Shown here in pieces: positions 12,871-26,225 of a DNA stretch of 64,000 bases. The translations under genes were made by a program, and so were the position numbers. The stretch lies in assembly GCA_002007465.1 (NCBI GenBank), contig LNAC01000727.1, positions 539,788 to 603,787 on the forward strand, in the 5' to 3' direction. Within the stretch, counting starts at the first letter, position 1. Each line of letters opens with the position of its first letter. The notes under the pieces are model-generated. The model was not told where the DNA came from. It made no database searches and saw only the letters and a program-made list of their open reading frames with translations. The stretch comes from Ailurus styani (taxonomy: Eukaryota; Chordata; Mammalia; Carnivora; Ailuridae).

Positions 12871-14827
12871 GGAGTAAGTCCCATGTAGTGAATATGTAAG
12901 TACTGAGGGTGGCCAAGATTACTTAATGGAGAAGATGCGGCTGCTGCATCAGCCAGTTCCCCCTCACCAGTTGGGATACCCTTCGAAAGGCCTATTGGAT
13001 ACTGAAGGTTCATAGCTGTCCTCTTCTTCAGAGAATTACTTTCAGCTAATAAGAGCTGCTTCTCCTTAAGATGCATCCCTTCCTCAATGAAGAGTAGCCC
13101 ACAGCCAGTGGTTAATTGATATGGGAGTCCAAAGTCCAGCCCTCCTGCCTCAAAGGAAAACAGTTCTGGGGTACCCCTCCTATATTATCAATTCCTGTGA
13201 TTTCAGGCAGAGGCTAGACTCCCGCTTCAAGAAAATATTTGCTTAGCTTCTTCCATGTGTTATCCTGCTTCCTTGGGTGTTAGAGAATGTCCGTCTTAGA
13301 GAATTCTCCTTAGAGAGTACCCCAATAAAGCACGTGTCTACAAATCCCATTCTCAATTTCCACTTTGGCAGAACCTGTCTAAGACAACTATGAAAACAGT
13401 GCAAAGGAGAGACTGTGCATGAAAATATCCACAGGGACCCAGTATCTAATGTAGATGAGTGAAGGGAACTGTAGGTGAATCAAATTTCGCATCATTAAGG
13501 GATGTTTCGGTGGTGGTTGGGACAAAGAAAAGAAAAGATTAGAATGAGTTAATCTGGGTAGATAGAATTGGCAACAATATGTGCACATGATTATTTTTAG
13601 AAACTTGCTTCTGATAGAAAGTAAAGAAATGAGACCATAAGAAATGTGGTATCTATACTAGGTATTATTTATTCTTTGGGGGTTTTGTTAGGTTATAATT
13701 TTGTGTTTATTTATTATTAGTGTATTTGTATGTTACATATTCCACATATTACATTATCCAGATAATATTTGAATTACAGGAGGATACAGAAGGCAGAGAA
13801 TGTGAAGGCACTGGAGATTTAATATTAAAGGCATAAGAATAGTATAAGTTCATAATGAGGTAAGAAGTGATAGCATACAGAAAAGTGGGAAGATTAGGTT
13901 CTAGTAAGTTTAAGAAGTATCCTTTTTGGGAAAAAAGCAAGTCTAAAAGACCTACAAGACTATGAGAATCCTGTTAGATGAGACAGTCCATTATTCAGTT
14001 TTCCCAAGGTTCAGCAGAGTTCCTGACAGAGAGCTCATATTCAATAAAGCTTTGACAAATTAATAGCAGAACTAATTAAATATGACAATAAGAAAAGATG
14101 TCCTATTACGTGGCAGTAGCATTCACCCCAAGATGAGTCTGGGAAGTTGCTGATTTAATCTATTCGCCTGTGATTAATAGTTGGAGCCCTTTTTGCAAAG
14201 GGAGTGATGTTTGTATTCAAACTCTTGAAAAAAAATGGCTGAAAACAATTTAGCTTCACAATGATTCAAAGATTTAAAATATGGTCATGTCAATATTAAA
14301 TCTTTCTCTTTCTCTCATTCTGAGTCTTTTAGAGTGCATTCACATTGATTATCTTCCAGCTATTTTAACTCGTGATGCTCTCTATTTCTCTCCTGTTACC
14401 TCATTCTAGATCCCAGAGCCCTCTCGCCAGCATTTCTTTTGCATGCATATGCGCACATACACACGCAGAAGATCCACCTTCTTTATCCAGCCCTCTTCCC
14501 ACTCAGCTACTTAACTTTCTTCTGGGAAGCCTTCAACCTCCCCACAACCTATGATCCCAGAATATGTTACGCTATTCTAAGAATTACAAGGATCAAATTG
14601 TAATATCATTGCCTCATAGATAAAGAGTACCTTCCCACATAGAAAGTACATCCAAGAGAAGAGAGGACATACCTGTCTCGTACATCTCTGTATCTGTGGG
14701 GTCTGGATGGTAAGTTGTACATAGCATGCAACCATTCTACAAATACTTGCATAATTAAGCCAAATTGACTCGGAAGCACTAATGGTATTATTGGTCATGA
14801 AAGTACAAATATGAAAACTGATGGAAG
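12871..14827. other. Gene-free stretch
   Basis: Possible weak continuation of L2-like sequence near 13500-13950; otherwise nothing recognised. No KRTAP-like GGC-TAT runs. Confidence 0.4.
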
Positions 14828-15038
14828 GGATGCTTTTGTGGCTCAGTCAGTTAAGTGTCCAACTCTGGATTTCAGAGCATGTCATGATCTTAGGGTGGTG
14901 AGATAGAGCCCTGCATCAGACTCCATGCTCAGCAGGGAGCCTGCTTAAGGATTTTCTCTCCCTCTCACTCTGCCCCTCCCCCACTTCCTCTCACATTCTC
15001 TCCAAAATAAATAAATAAATCTTTAATAAAAAACAAAA
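14828..15038 (+). mobile_element. Carnivore SINE, older copy
   Basis: GGATGCTTTTGTGGCTCAG head, GATAGAGCCCTG box, CT-rich tract and AAATAAATAAATAAATCTTTAA tail. A second SINE is inserted in its A-rich tail. Confidence 0.88.
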
Positions 15039-15257
15039 GGGGCTCCTGGGTGGTTCGTCCCATTAAGTATCTGCCTTCTGCTGTGGTCTTGATCCCAGCA
15101 TCCTGGGATCCAGCCACACAGTGGCTCCCCACAGTGGGGAGTCTGCTTCTCTCTCTCCATTTGCCGTTCTCCTCAGCTCAGGCTTACTGTCTGTCTCTCT
15201 CAAATAAATAAAATATAAAAAACAAAAAACAAAAAAAAAACCAAAACAAACAAAAAC
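15039..15257 (+). mobile_element. Carnivore SINE in the tail of another SINE
   Basis: GGGGCTCCTGGGTGGTTCG head starts directly after the A-rich tail of the previous copy. It ends in a long A/C tail (AAAAACAAAAAAC). Same orientation, head to tail. Confidence 0.85.
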
Positions 15258-15529
15258 CACTGATGTAAGATTATTGCAATAAACTAAAATAAAACCATCC
15301 TTGCAAGATCACATGATATTTTAATGAAGAAAAAGAAGATTTTCTCACACAAATAATTTTAATTGGAAATGTGTGGGGTTATTAAAATAATGCAATTTCA
15401 AAAGAAATATAAAAACGTTGAGATACTTTTTGCTCAATCCATATTCTACAAATTTTGTTCCAGAGTAACTCAAGTGTAGGTCTAGATTAGTTATTTATCT
15501 TTTGATAACATTGATGGGATGATGAACAC

Positions 15530-15742
15530 TAGAAAAAGAGCTAGTGCTTCACAGGAAGATGAATCCAATAGGCTGAGCAGTTTTGGAGGCTCCTCAGTAA
15601 AATCTGTGACACCAACATCTGTCACCACAATAAGGGTGGCAGCATCTGTAAAAATACCCCCCAGACTCACATCAGTAGCCACCTTAGCCAGACACCTTTG
15701 ACAGACACAGCCAAACCTATAGTGGTTGCCTTAATAACACAT
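15530..15742 (-). pseudogene. KRTAP20-like pseudogene
   Basis: On the minus strand the locus opens ATGTGTTATTAA, so codons 1-3 (M C Y) are followed at once by a TAA stop. After this come GGCAACCACTATAGG and a decayed series of GGCTGTG and GGTGTCTGGCTA pieces that line up with the Tyr-Tyr-Gly-Gly-Leu-Gly repeat of the gene at 42507. The end (15530-15570) keeps a faint CTATTGGATTCATCTTCCTGTGA, like the coding end for YWSSGF. A leader of normal length and a mutated TATA box lie upstream. Frame and repeats are destroyed, so this is a unitary or duplicate pseudogene. The downstream boundary is approximate. Confidence 0.65.
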
Positions 15743-15818
15743 GGTATCAAGAGCTGAGGGTTGACTCCAAGAACAGAGTTAGTTTCCTGAGTTTGAGTGT
15801 TCTTATCTACACATGACC

Positions 15819-15854
15819 TTTTATCGGCTCAGTAGTGGCTGCAGCAAACCACAA
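15819..15854 (-). promoter_or_regulatory. Relict promoter of KRTAP20-like pseudogene
   Basis: On the minus strand the TATA box reads GATAAAAGG (15825-15819), one base off TATAAAA, followed by TCATGTGTAG. TTGTGGTTTGC at 15854-15844 is identical to the motif before the KRTAP20-like gene at 42507. Confidence 0.6.
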
Positions 15855-15989
15855 ATACTCCTGGTTTCCTAATGGTATGGCCTGAGTGACCCATCATTTC
15901 TAAATTCTTCAGTTTCCTTTCTTCGACTAGTTCAGCAGGTCCACAATGCATCATCCTGACACCATAACATGACAACTCTATTATGACTA

Positions 15990-16150
15990 CTTGCTTATAT
16001 TCTTGTCTCATATAAGAAATTATGAGCTTCTTCAGGACACAGACCCTACGTTACCCATCCCTAAACCCCACTGTCTCACAAAGTGTCTGGCATATGGTAG
16101 GTAATTCAATATTTGTTGAATGAATTAATGAATGGATGGGTGGGTGGATG
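15990..16150 (+). mobile_element. L2 3' end
   Basis: GAGCTTCTTCAGGACACAGACC, GTCTGGCATATGGTAGGTAATTCAATA and TTGTTGAATGAATTAATGAATG follow the L2 3' end in order on the plus strand. Confidence 0.72.
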
Positions 16151-16164
16151 AAATTTCATGAGAA

Positions 16165-18690
16165 ATAGATTAATTGCTCTGAATATTTTTAGATAAAGAA
16201 AATTCTTTATACAAGTTAATGCATATTAACTACTTTCTATAGTAAAATTCTGCCAATTAAATTGTTTACCCACAATGAGATTTTTTCCCCCTCGGTTAAA
16301 TCCATCACCAGTTTTCAAAGCATCACTTGTATCCTGCTCACCCCATTTGGAGCAGTTTCTTAATAATATCTGAGATCACAGAATCAGTTTACAGCTTACA
16401 ATACCTATTTTATTGGAGGTACAAGGAGAAGCATGTAAGGCATAGTCTGACAGACGATTTTGCTGTCGTAGGACCAAAATTGTTCTACAACCAAAAGACC
16501 ACTCTCTCTTCTTATATTTTAGCAGCTATTGGTTAGCTGCCATGAACACCACCTATGAGACCTTAATCTTTCCAGATACTTAAGGATTGATTGAGAGTTT
16601 AGACAGCCAACATCCTTTATGAGATAGGGATATACATATATTTTGTATTTAGGAATGAAGGAATGCGGACAACACCATGTCACTCAAAGACATCATTGCT
16701 ATTGCTATGAGTGTGTTACAGCAATTTTGTATCTGGATAATGGCAAATTTAGATAACAATATGACCTTGGGCTCCTGGATCTTAGTAGCAGGAGGAAAGC
16801 AAGGGACAAGTATTTACACGGCTATAATTAAACAGCTTAGGCACCTCAGTAAGCTTTATGTATATTTACATTAAAATAATTATCAGAGAAAGATTGTTTA
16901 AAGTTTTACGTTTTTATACAAAATAAGACAAATTCCTTTAAAAATTAAAAAAAAGTATGTAAACTGCTTAGTACCTTAATGTGACTAATAATAGATGCCA
17001 AAAAAAAAAAAAAAAAAGCCCAGGATCAAGATACATAGAACTATTGTCACATTTCATCCAATCATTTTATTCTAGTCTATAGTCTATTAATTTCTTAAAG
17101 AAATATCCTTCAGATTCTGAATTCTGATTAGAGCACAAATTCCTTTTCAACCTAGCTACTACATTTATATCCCCAAATTTGGCTAAGAATAGTTCTTTCT
17201 TGCAAACAACTTCCCCTCCAGAGGCTTTCACACTATAAGGTTTTGCTGGAATTTATTCATAAAGCTGTTTCCATCTGTCATTGTCTTTGACAGTCTCACT
17301 GACAAGGCAGCTCCTTCTGGCAAAAAGAAAAATGTTTTAATTTAAGAAGTAGGACGTGTGAGACATCAGACACATATGTGCATTATATTGTTTACAAATA
17401 TAATATGAAATCTGTAGTATAGTTTCTCATGCATCCCACAAAATTATAGTTCTATCACATTCTCCCACTGGTGATGTAGCAAATCCAAACTCATCTATCA
17501 GTTGGCACAGAAGTGATGATGGTAGAGTTCACACGTCAGGTACAATGAATCTCTCTCCTCTGCTGGCTTTGAACTATTCAAAAACCTTTATCAACGTCCA
17601 GACTATTGGAGAACTAACATTTCTTGGGCACTGTTTTGTCTCTTATCTCATTAAATGCCACAAAGTCCTAAGAATAGACATAGCCCCAATTTGGCATATC
17701 AACAATTAAGGCACCGCCAAGAGGTGGAGTAATTGTCCAAAAATCATCCAAATGGCAAATACAAAAGTGATGGATCAAACTCCAATCTGCCCAGCTACAT
17801 GATTCTGGCTTTGCTCTCTATTGTTCTGTTTTGTGTTCCTACTACCATTGATATCACTTCCTCTTTCCCAGAAAGAGCGAGTTGAAATATTTGGTTTTTT
17901 CCCTTGAGAGCACACTTCTTTGGACCAGACATGACCATAACACGTCTGGAAGTTTACTCCTCTCACCAGGTATGAAGACTGAAATTGGAGCAACTTCCAG
18001 CTCATTTTTTGAAGTCATCGTGTGAAGGCACACTCAAAGTCACCTTTAAAAAAGCAGTACCACTCTAGTCATGAATAAACAAACAAGCTGACCAGCCATA
18101 AAATCATGAGACACACTGCTTGGATTTTCAAATCTTCTCCAAACGAGTTAAAGAACAATGGCCAAAGAAAGTGAAGTAGAAAATGTAAATTTTGGCCATC
18201 ACAAAGCTCAATATTAAATAGTACGGCAGAGCTGCAGACTGACAGAAAAGATCCAAAGGCCAAGAGCCTGGGTGTATGAGGGAGAAGGAAGCTTCTGTTT
18301 TGGACAATAGCATTGGTTTTGCTATGACTAGATGAGATTGAAAGTTTATCATGATTAGAAATAATGTCAATTATTGCAGTACCATGTAGAACCTGGTCCT
18401 TAATGCATGCTCTGTGGAAAACAACTTTTGTGCATTCATTGGTATTTTTAGCTGCATCATCATCATTATCATTTACATATATAAAAACAAAAATTATATT
18501 TTATATGTATATATTATATGTATGTATAATATATAATTTTCATTGACTTGTTAATTCACTTATTCATCTGGGAGCCAAACTTCTGTTACAAAAACTCTGC
18601 TGAGTGCTCAGAACACAGAAATCAAGAAAGCAAGACCAATTAAAGAATTTATAATTACCCTGTATATCTCTTGAAAAACAACGTTGTTTT
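16165..18690. other. Gene-free stretch
   Basis: Nothing recognised apart from an A-run at 17000-17017 and AT repeats near 18480-18540. Confidence 0.45.
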
Positions 18691-19030
18691 GTAAATATAT
18701 GGATTTCTATATGCTGTGCCCTCTACCTGGAATAACCTCCCACCTTGTTTTTATCTGACTACCATCACTGTCAGAGGAAACAGTCTATGTGTTCCTACTT
18801 CTAGATGATTCACCAGCCCATCAGTCTAATGTCTCTTTTGTAAGGTCCCGTGATAACCCTCACGGCTACCTCTCCCAGAGAACTTCCCTGTAGTGCACTC
18901 ACCTGTCTGCCTAACTCACTAGGCTATAAGCTCCTTCAGAGCATGGATTATATCTTATTTCTCTTTTAATTATAGGTGTTCAGTTTACATTATATGTGTG
19001 AATTAATGAATGAATTTATTAATGAATTAA
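18691..19030 (+). mobile_element. L2 3' end
   Basis: GTGCCCTCTACCTGGAATAACCTCCCACC, then GGCTATAAGCTCCTTCAGAGCATGG and a terminal GAATTAATGAATGAATTTATT follow the L2 3' end on the plus strand. Confidence 0.72.
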
Positions 19031-21349
19031 CTAATCCTTTGAAGTAGACCTAAAATAAGCGACTATAATACAAATGCTCAGTTCTGTAGCAAAGAAAGTT
19101 TAGCGTTCTGTGGATGTTGGCTAGAGAAATTATCTGGGTCTGCTGATGTGACTAAGGAGATTGTGTGTGAGGCAGACAAAGAACTCCCTCAGATGATGTG
19201 ATGCTCAAGCTGAGACTTACCAGTTGATTCAGATACTGGCTGGCAGACAGATGGGAAGAAGCATTACCACAGATGGCATAAGTTATCAGTAGACAGAAAG
19301 GTCTATAAATGCTGTCATGATCAGCAAATTCTAAGTAGGAAAAACAGGATGAAACAGCTATTGGCATATGAAGGAGTAGCTGGAAATGGCATTAGATACT
19401 AACCCAGTGGCTACATCATAATGGAATTTATGTCCTGCTTATGAGATTGCATTTTGTATATTTAGTGATGGAACCATGGCCCAAGAGTAAACCTCCAGCT
19501 GACAGAAGAAGAACGGCAAGTAAGTAGATTGGTAAGAAATATTATAAAAGCAAGAGAATGAAATTAGAAAAAACATATAATGGAAGCCAAGGAAAGAAGT
19601 GGTCATCAGCACCAAATGCCACAAAACAAAGAGGACAAACAATGAGATGAGCCAAGAAGACTGAGTAATCAATAGGCTGTTGGTGACCCAAGGGAGAACA
19701 ATGCTTGGGTTATAGAGGGTAGGTGACAGGTTAGAGCAGAGTGAGGACTCAGAGGCATCGGAGGAAACTATTGAAAACCTTGGATAAAAAAGAAGTTGAG
19801 GAAAAGCTAGCAGGGGTGATCTGCTGCTGAAACAGGCTTTTTACTATCAAAAGACTTGAGCACGTTTATAGACTAAAGGGAAGGTGTCGGTGGAAGAAAA
19901 GGAGTTGGAAATATAGTAGACAGAGAGGACAATTTATCAAGCAATGTGCTGAAGGAGATGGCATTTAAAGCAAAGTGGAAGAATGATTTTTTGGACAGGA
20001 GGGAGGATATGGTTTCCTCTGAGACTAAGATAAAAGGCTAAGAGACAGGTGCAAATGTAGATAAGTGTGTGGGAAGAGAGTTGATAGAGGTTTCCCCTGA
20101 TAGATTCTCTTTTCTCCGTGAAATATGAAGCAAGAGTTACAGACAGAGGAGGGCGGAGGCAGAAGTGAGCGTTGAACAAGAAGCTTTAGGAATAATGGTG
20201 AAGGGTGGAATAGCTGCAGTGGAGGAAAGAAAGAAAGAAGCCTGAGAAAAGGTGAAAGGATGATCGAGTAGCACTAGGGACTCAGCCAAAACCTAGAATA
20301 CTGTGAAGGCACATGGCGCCACCCCGTGTGGTCCTGGGGTTACCTCCAACAGCAGATGGGAGCCCGAGTTTGGAATAAAGAAGACTTGCATTAGTGCACA
20401 GATGAGTTTACAAGGTAGGGGAATAGAAGGAGCAAAGAACTTTCTGAAGGAAGTGTAACTGATGAAACAAACTGTAGATAGAAGGCCACACGATTTATTC
20501 TCCAAACTAGTACACTTGAATATTAAAGGTGGCATTATTAATAATAATCTCAGGACAATAGGTATAAACCATAGCACATATAAGAAATTGTGTGAAAAAC
20601 GTAACATTAAAAAGAGGTGATGCAGGAAAACAATTTATATTGATTGTGTAGATGCAATGGTGTGGCCATAAGCCAGGTGTGAAGAATTGGAAAAATAAGA
20701 AATTTAGGAATTTTTAGAAAAGGAGCACCTTGAGATATTGACAAAGAGGGGATCTGGGAGTGATTTGTTAGTAAAGCAAACGTGAGATGGGATCAAGGAA
20801 TTTGGAGGCAAGAGTGCTTAAATGGGTGTCTGCATAAACATGTACTTTGATGCATTAAATGTAAGAAAAGAATGCAGTGCCAGGTGCCACAGTCTTCCAA
20901 GCTTTTGAGTTAGAGATTGTGATGGTGGTGAATGACACATATCAGAAAGTGTGACGACGCTGGATCAAGAGAAGTAAGGAGTCAGAGACATAGAAGAGAA
21001 CTCTGATGGTACCCAACAGGAGAAAAGTCATCTTTATTATCCTGCAGGAGATTTAGCCAGAAATGCCAGCTTTAACCGTCTGCTAAGCACAGAGAACACA
21101 AAGGCACCCAGCCAGATAAAATCGTTCTCCTCTTACTCTCTTTCTTCCCTACCCTTTGATTCAGTATAGGGGGAAAAGAAACAGCAGCTAGTAAAGGACT
21201 AAAGAGGTGAGCTTTAAATACTGTAGAGAACAAAATGATCACATTCCATCTCCTTTCCCTACCATGGGCTACTCATCTTTTTCAACTGGACTCTTGTTTT
21301 TTACACTGTGTCTTGACTTTTTCTTATCTATAAATTGAAAATGACAGTT
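19031..21349. other. Gene-free stretch, possibly old L2
   Basis: Purine-rich sequence with phrases such as GATGCTCAAGCTGAGACTTACC that resemble reverse-complement L2, too diverged to bound. No gene seen. Confidence 0.4.
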
Positions 21350-21364
21350 GAAATTGCTTTTCAC

Positions 21365-21562
21365 GGGGCGCCTGGGTGGCTCAGTGGGTTAAGCCTCTGC
21401 CTTCAGCTCAGGTCATGATCCCAGGGTCCTGGGATCGAGCCCTGTATCGGGCTCTCTGCTCAGCGGGGAGCCTGCTTCCTCCTCTCTCTCTGCCTGCCTC
21501 TCTGCCTACTTGTGATCTCTCTCTCTGCCAAATAAATAAATAAAATCTTTAAAAAAAAGAAA
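21365..21562 (+). mobile_element. Young carnivore SINE
   Basis: Near-consensus full-length copy, GGGGCGCCTGGGTGGCTCAG to AAATAAATAAATAAAATC. GAAATTGCTTT at 21350-21360 and 21563-21573 forms the target-site duplication. Confidence 0.93.
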
Positions 21563-21573
21563 GAAATTGCTTT

Positions 21574-24500
21574 ATAAGGTTATATAAAGTAGGAAATGAA
21601 TTTATGGATGTCAAACACTTAGGTTTGGAAAGCAGCAGTGGGGGTTAACATTCATCATCATCATCATCCTTATCATCGTGGTGCCATTAGAAGTTGAATG
21701 TGCAGTCTAAAAGCCCTTCCCTTTCACTAAACCAAAATTCTGCATAAAATTTTGTGTGCTGCTCACATAGGGGATTGTATTCGAATCCCTGTGAAAACTG
21801 ACAGTCCACGTAGAAAGGGGTAGGAGAAAAGGCAGCCAGAGGAGAACACGCATTCGAGGGAAAGAAGCAGAGAGCAGACTGACAAGCGCTAGGTGCTCAC
21901 CTGACCGGAAGGTTTCTTGTTTAAGCGGACACTAATGAAGCTTCTGCATAAACAGCTCAGCACATTGCAAGTGTATTTGGACAAAACTTTCACCAGAGCG
22001 ACATCTGTAACAACACATAAAGGTACAGAGTGGTCAGCTGCCTTACTGTTCCCATAAAGTCTCTCTATTCTTGGTAAAATGATTATGTGCTCCCAATTCC
22101 ACTAATGCTGGGTTTGGCATGTGATAAGTCTGGTTAAGGAATATGAGCCGCTGTGACAAGTATCACATACGAACACACTCTTTCAGAAACATCACAGGCT
22201 TTCAAGTAATCCCACTTTTCTTCTTTGCAACAAAAGTGTCTTCAAGGGTGCTGTTCCTCCTGCATAGATCCCAGGATGAGAAACCATGACGATCAGACCA
22301 ATAGCAATTGACCCAAACTTGTAGCATGAATGAGAAAGAAACACTCTGTTTTGGTAATCTGCTGTGATGAAGTTGTCACCTCCAGGACATTGGCTAATAT
22401 AGACATTGTTCTAAGAAGGGAAATGTTCATGTATGAGAAAAGAAATCATGGGTCAGTGTTTTCAGGTTTAGGTTTTGGACAAATGGGAAAGCTCTTAATG
22501 GAGAATGGAAAAACTAACCCATGGTATGTTGTGCAAAATATTTGGCAAAATTATTATTTGTGATCACTTGGAAAACAGAAAATAAATCTTTGGCTTCAGA
22601 TGAAGATGTCGTGAAGCAGAATGCATTACTGTGCCTTGTTTTGTTTCTTTTTTATTTCGAATTAATCAGCTTCTTTTTAATGTGTCAGAGGTAAATATAA
22701 GCTATAACTGACTTTCTAGAAATGTCGTAAGTAAGAATTATTAAGAACTAATTTTTTAAAACTTCATTTTTAGTTCATTAAATAAAATTTCTTACTTTCT
22801 CTACTATTTTCTGATGAAATAGGGAAGGAAAAGAATAAATAGAACATATGTATTTTAGTATCTAAATACTATAGAGTTTAAATGCCAAAAGAACATGATT
22901 TTCAGAAAAATAAATAAGTAAAAGCTGACCTTCATTTTGCTCAGGTTGGATTATACAGGGTTAGAAATAGATGCAAGATCAATAAGAAGGGTCTTCTTGA
23001 CGTAATAAGACCATCGTTCTTCTCTTTCACATGGAAGGTGTTTATTTTTAATTCAAGGTTGATTTTAATTCAAGGTTGATTTAATTTAAGGTTGATTTAC
23101 AACAAATTTTTAAATAGATAAAATTTAAAATTAATAAAATACTAGATTTTTTTTTTTTAGAAACATACTAAGCACAAAGGAAGTAAAACCTTTATACATT
23201 TACGTCACCTTACAAGAATCGATGCTGGTGTTATGATGTATATCCTTTCTATAGCTTTCTATTTTTATTTTAACATTTTTTGGAAATTATTTAACGAATT
23301 GAAAAAATATTACACACATTTTTAGGTTGGACTTTCCACTTGGTATTATTTAGGTAATATTTTCTGATGGCGTCAATATTTTCCAAATGTTCATTTAAAT
23401 GACTGCATAGGATTTCCAAAATATGTCATGACTTTCAGATCAGTTCTATATGGTAGAGTATCATTATGTCTCAGACCATAGGGAGTATCCCTCTGGAAAC
23501 AAAGACCTACTGTCATCACATTGAACCGTGTTTTTCAGCTTCATTTAAATAGATGAACATCTGTGACAATTTTCTGTTGTTGATTAGCATGCTGCTCCAA
23601 GATGGGTATGTCCTTCTCCCAGAAGACAGAAAACTTTGGGAGAGCGGACAATGTTAACACTTGCCAATTAACTTTTTTTTCTATTAGAGAATATTTAAAT
23701 ATTTTTTAGACTATCACGTGAAGCAGAAGTGTTGAAATTGGATGTCAACGAGGGCACGCAACATCTGTTTTCTAAGAGAAGTTGTAACGAGGAGGGTCTG
23801 GCAAATGCCCTTCTGTAGGACATGCACTCACTTAACTTGCAGAGACTCACCTGCAAGTGTGAAAGTCTTCCTGTTGACTACGTAACCAGTGGGTGATAAA
23901 TCCTGCTTCTGCTCTAGACACATTTGGAAAAGCCAATCTTCAAGTGGAGTTCTGAGTGTAAAGACAGAACAGGCTGAATATGGATAAGAAATTACATATT
24001 AAAGAAAAGAAACTTTTTTTTTTACTTTTCCATTCTTGTTTTAGGAACTACATCTCATTTCTGCTGAAGAAATTAATCATATCATATTTATGTCTCAATA
24101 AAGGCCACATTTTGCATATTTTTTCTTGATAAAAATGGTATCATTGGATATATTATTATTCAATTTTCTTTTTCACTTAAAGCGTAATGTGATTTTTTCA
24201 AAAATACTAGAAATTTATCTCAATCTTTTAAAACGTGCATTGAAGAGAAACAATTACTTTCAGTGATGTCACAGTAGCTAATAGTGCACTTGCACTCCCT
24301 TCATATGAAACCGGACAAAATAAATGAAATAAATAACTTTTCAGAAATTGCCCAACAGGTACCTCAGAACTACAATGCTTTTCCAAAGGGAAACAAACTA
24401 TTTAAAGCCTACTATCACTTTAGCTTTCTGCCTGTAATTCTCTCGGGCACACATTTCAGGAAGGGGAGCCCAAGAAGAGCATGATGTTAACATTGAAGAA

Positions 24501-25011
24501 AGATCAAATTTCAAGGAGAGATTGTAAGTTTTGACTAATCATTGTAAAGAAATGAGAGCTACACAGAGAAAGGAGTCTAGATATTCACATAGGGCCCTCT
24601 TCTGCCTGCTCTATTGAATGCAAAGACTCTCGAGTGTATGGCTTAATTCCATAAGAAAGGTCAAAAAATAACTGCACATCGATAAGCTAAATAATCTTGA
24701 GATCATGCAGAACGGAGAAGGACTTGAGATCCACCAGCCAGAGCAAAAAGACTTTACTGAAAAGTAGACCCAAAAGAGAGACACTTGAGTAGTTGGGCAA
24801 ACTAGCATTAGAAGTTGCATTAAACCATCACATTGTGCAGAGTTTGAGGGATGTGCAAGTAACTTGGCTGCCTGCCAAAACCAACTTGCACACTATTTAA
24901 AGAAAGACAACAATATCCACATTGTAAACAACATATTATTAACATTCTCTGGTATCTTTTTAAAGATTACTAGACAAGCAGAGAAGCAGAAAAAAATCGT
25001 CACTATAAAAC
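21574..25011. other. Gene-free stretch
   Basis: No gene or clear transposon seen. Holds a short ATC trinucleotide run near 21653 and a threefold TTTAATTCAAGGTTGAT-type repeat at 23048-23098. Confidence 0.45.
23048..23098 (+). repeat. Short tandem repeat, about 17 bp, three copies
   Basis: TTAATTCAAGGTTGAT occurs twice and a TTAATTTAAGGTTGAT variant once, in direct order. Confidence 0.8.
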
Positions 25012-25020
25012 AAAATCAGA

Positions 25021-25231
25021 GGGCGCCTGGGTGGCTCAGTGGGTTAAAGCCGCTGCCTTCGGCTCAGGTCATGATTGATCCCAGGGTCCTGGGATCCAGG
25101 CCCGCATCCGGCTCTCTGCTCGGCAGGGAGCCTGCTTCCTCCTCTCTCCTCTCTCTCTGCCTGCCTCTCTGCCTACTTGTAATCTCTCTCTGTGTGTCAA
25201 ATAAATAAATAAAATCTTTAAAAAATAAAAT
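25021..25231 (+). mobile_element. Young carnivore SINE
   Basis: GGGCGCCTGGGTGGCTCAG to AAATAAATAAATAAAATC, with a small GATT insertion in the GTCATGATTGATCCC part. AAAATCAG flanks both sides. Confidence 0.92.
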
Positions 25232-25436
25232 AAAATCAGTTACAACAAACCAAGGAAACACAGACATAATGAAAACCACACATCATGATCTTAAAAGAGC
25301 TGTTATAAATATGCTCAAGAATATAAAAAACATGAAAATGTGAAGGTAAGTGAAAGATAAAAAATTGAAAATGTACATCTCAAAATACAATGTCTGAAAT
25401 AACAAATTCAATGGATGGTATTCAAATCAAATATAA

Positions 25437-25648
25437 GGGATGCCTGGGTGGCTCAATTGGTTAAGGGTCCAACTCTTGATTTTGGCTCTGTTCACGATCT
25501 CGGGGTCATGAGATTGAGCTCTGCCTCAGACTCCATACTCAGATGGAGTCGGCTTGTGATTCTCTCTCTCTCTGACCCTCCTTCCACTAGATCTCCCCCT
25601 CTCTCTCTTTCTCAAAGAAAAAAATAAATGAAATCTTTTTTAAAAAAT
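25437..25648 (+). mobile_element. Carnivore SINE, older copy
   Basis: GGGATGCCTGGGTGGCTCAAT head, GAGATTGAGCTCTG box, CT-rich tract and AAATAAATGAAATCTTTT tail. Confidence 0.88.
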
Positions 25649-25674
25649 TAAACCTAATCATGAGAATGAGGGGA

Positions 25675-25730
25675 AAAAGCCACAACTGGGAGAAGATATT
25701 TGCAAAAGACACACTTGATACACTAAATCG
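25675..25730 (+). mobile_element. Small L1 ORF2 fragment
   Basis: ACTGGGAGAAGATATTTGCAAAAGACACACTTGA matches the L1 ORF2 segment also seen in the L1 near 40480-40510. Confidence 0.5.
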
Positions 25731-26217
25731 GATCTTCTTTGCCTCACCTGACTCTTGCTTTAGCCACCACCACAGTGGCCATTCTACCTGGGTTCCATCC
25801 AGTCCACCATCTTGCAAGTATAACATAAGAAAGCTTGACCTTGCGTCCCTGCTATGTGCTTCCCACTACCAGCCCAGGTGCTTTCTTGTTGATATCGCGT
25901 CTCCTGACGCCCGTACTCATGTACCCCCTGTGCATGAGAATCAATGCTCCCCAGAATAAAAGACTAAATTAGGTTTAATTACATCCTATAAGACATGTTC
26001 AATGTGTAGGTTACATCTGTTTCCTTATAATTCTCTGGACTAGCCAGGGCCAAATCTTGGGCATAACCACCTGAAATAAATTGTTGTCCTTAGAATGATG
26101 AGGCTTTTCTGGTTTTTGTTTTTTGTTTTGTTTTGTTTTGTTTTAATGAAAATTGCGTGATAATGAGACCTGTGAGTCTATGTTGTGTGTTTCGCCCACA
26201 TTGGTAGTATATAAAGG

Positions 26218-26225
26218 TCTCAGGG
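26218..26225 (+). promoter_or_regulatory. TATA box upstream of KRTAP pseudogene at 26339
   Basis: TATATAAAGG is intact. The leader after it does not resemble the KRTAP6-like leaders, which argues that this fossil belongs to a different KRTAP subfamily. Confidence 0.5.

Noticed and set aside
5883..15257. tRNA gene calls from SINE heads
   Set aside because: The SINE heads have degenerate tRNA-like boxes but no complete cloverleaf; they are tRNA-derived repeats.
25740..25830. CCACCACCACAGTGGCCATT-type run that hinted at an antisense KRTAP
   Set aside because: No Gly-Tyr periodicity, start or TATA box in either strand.
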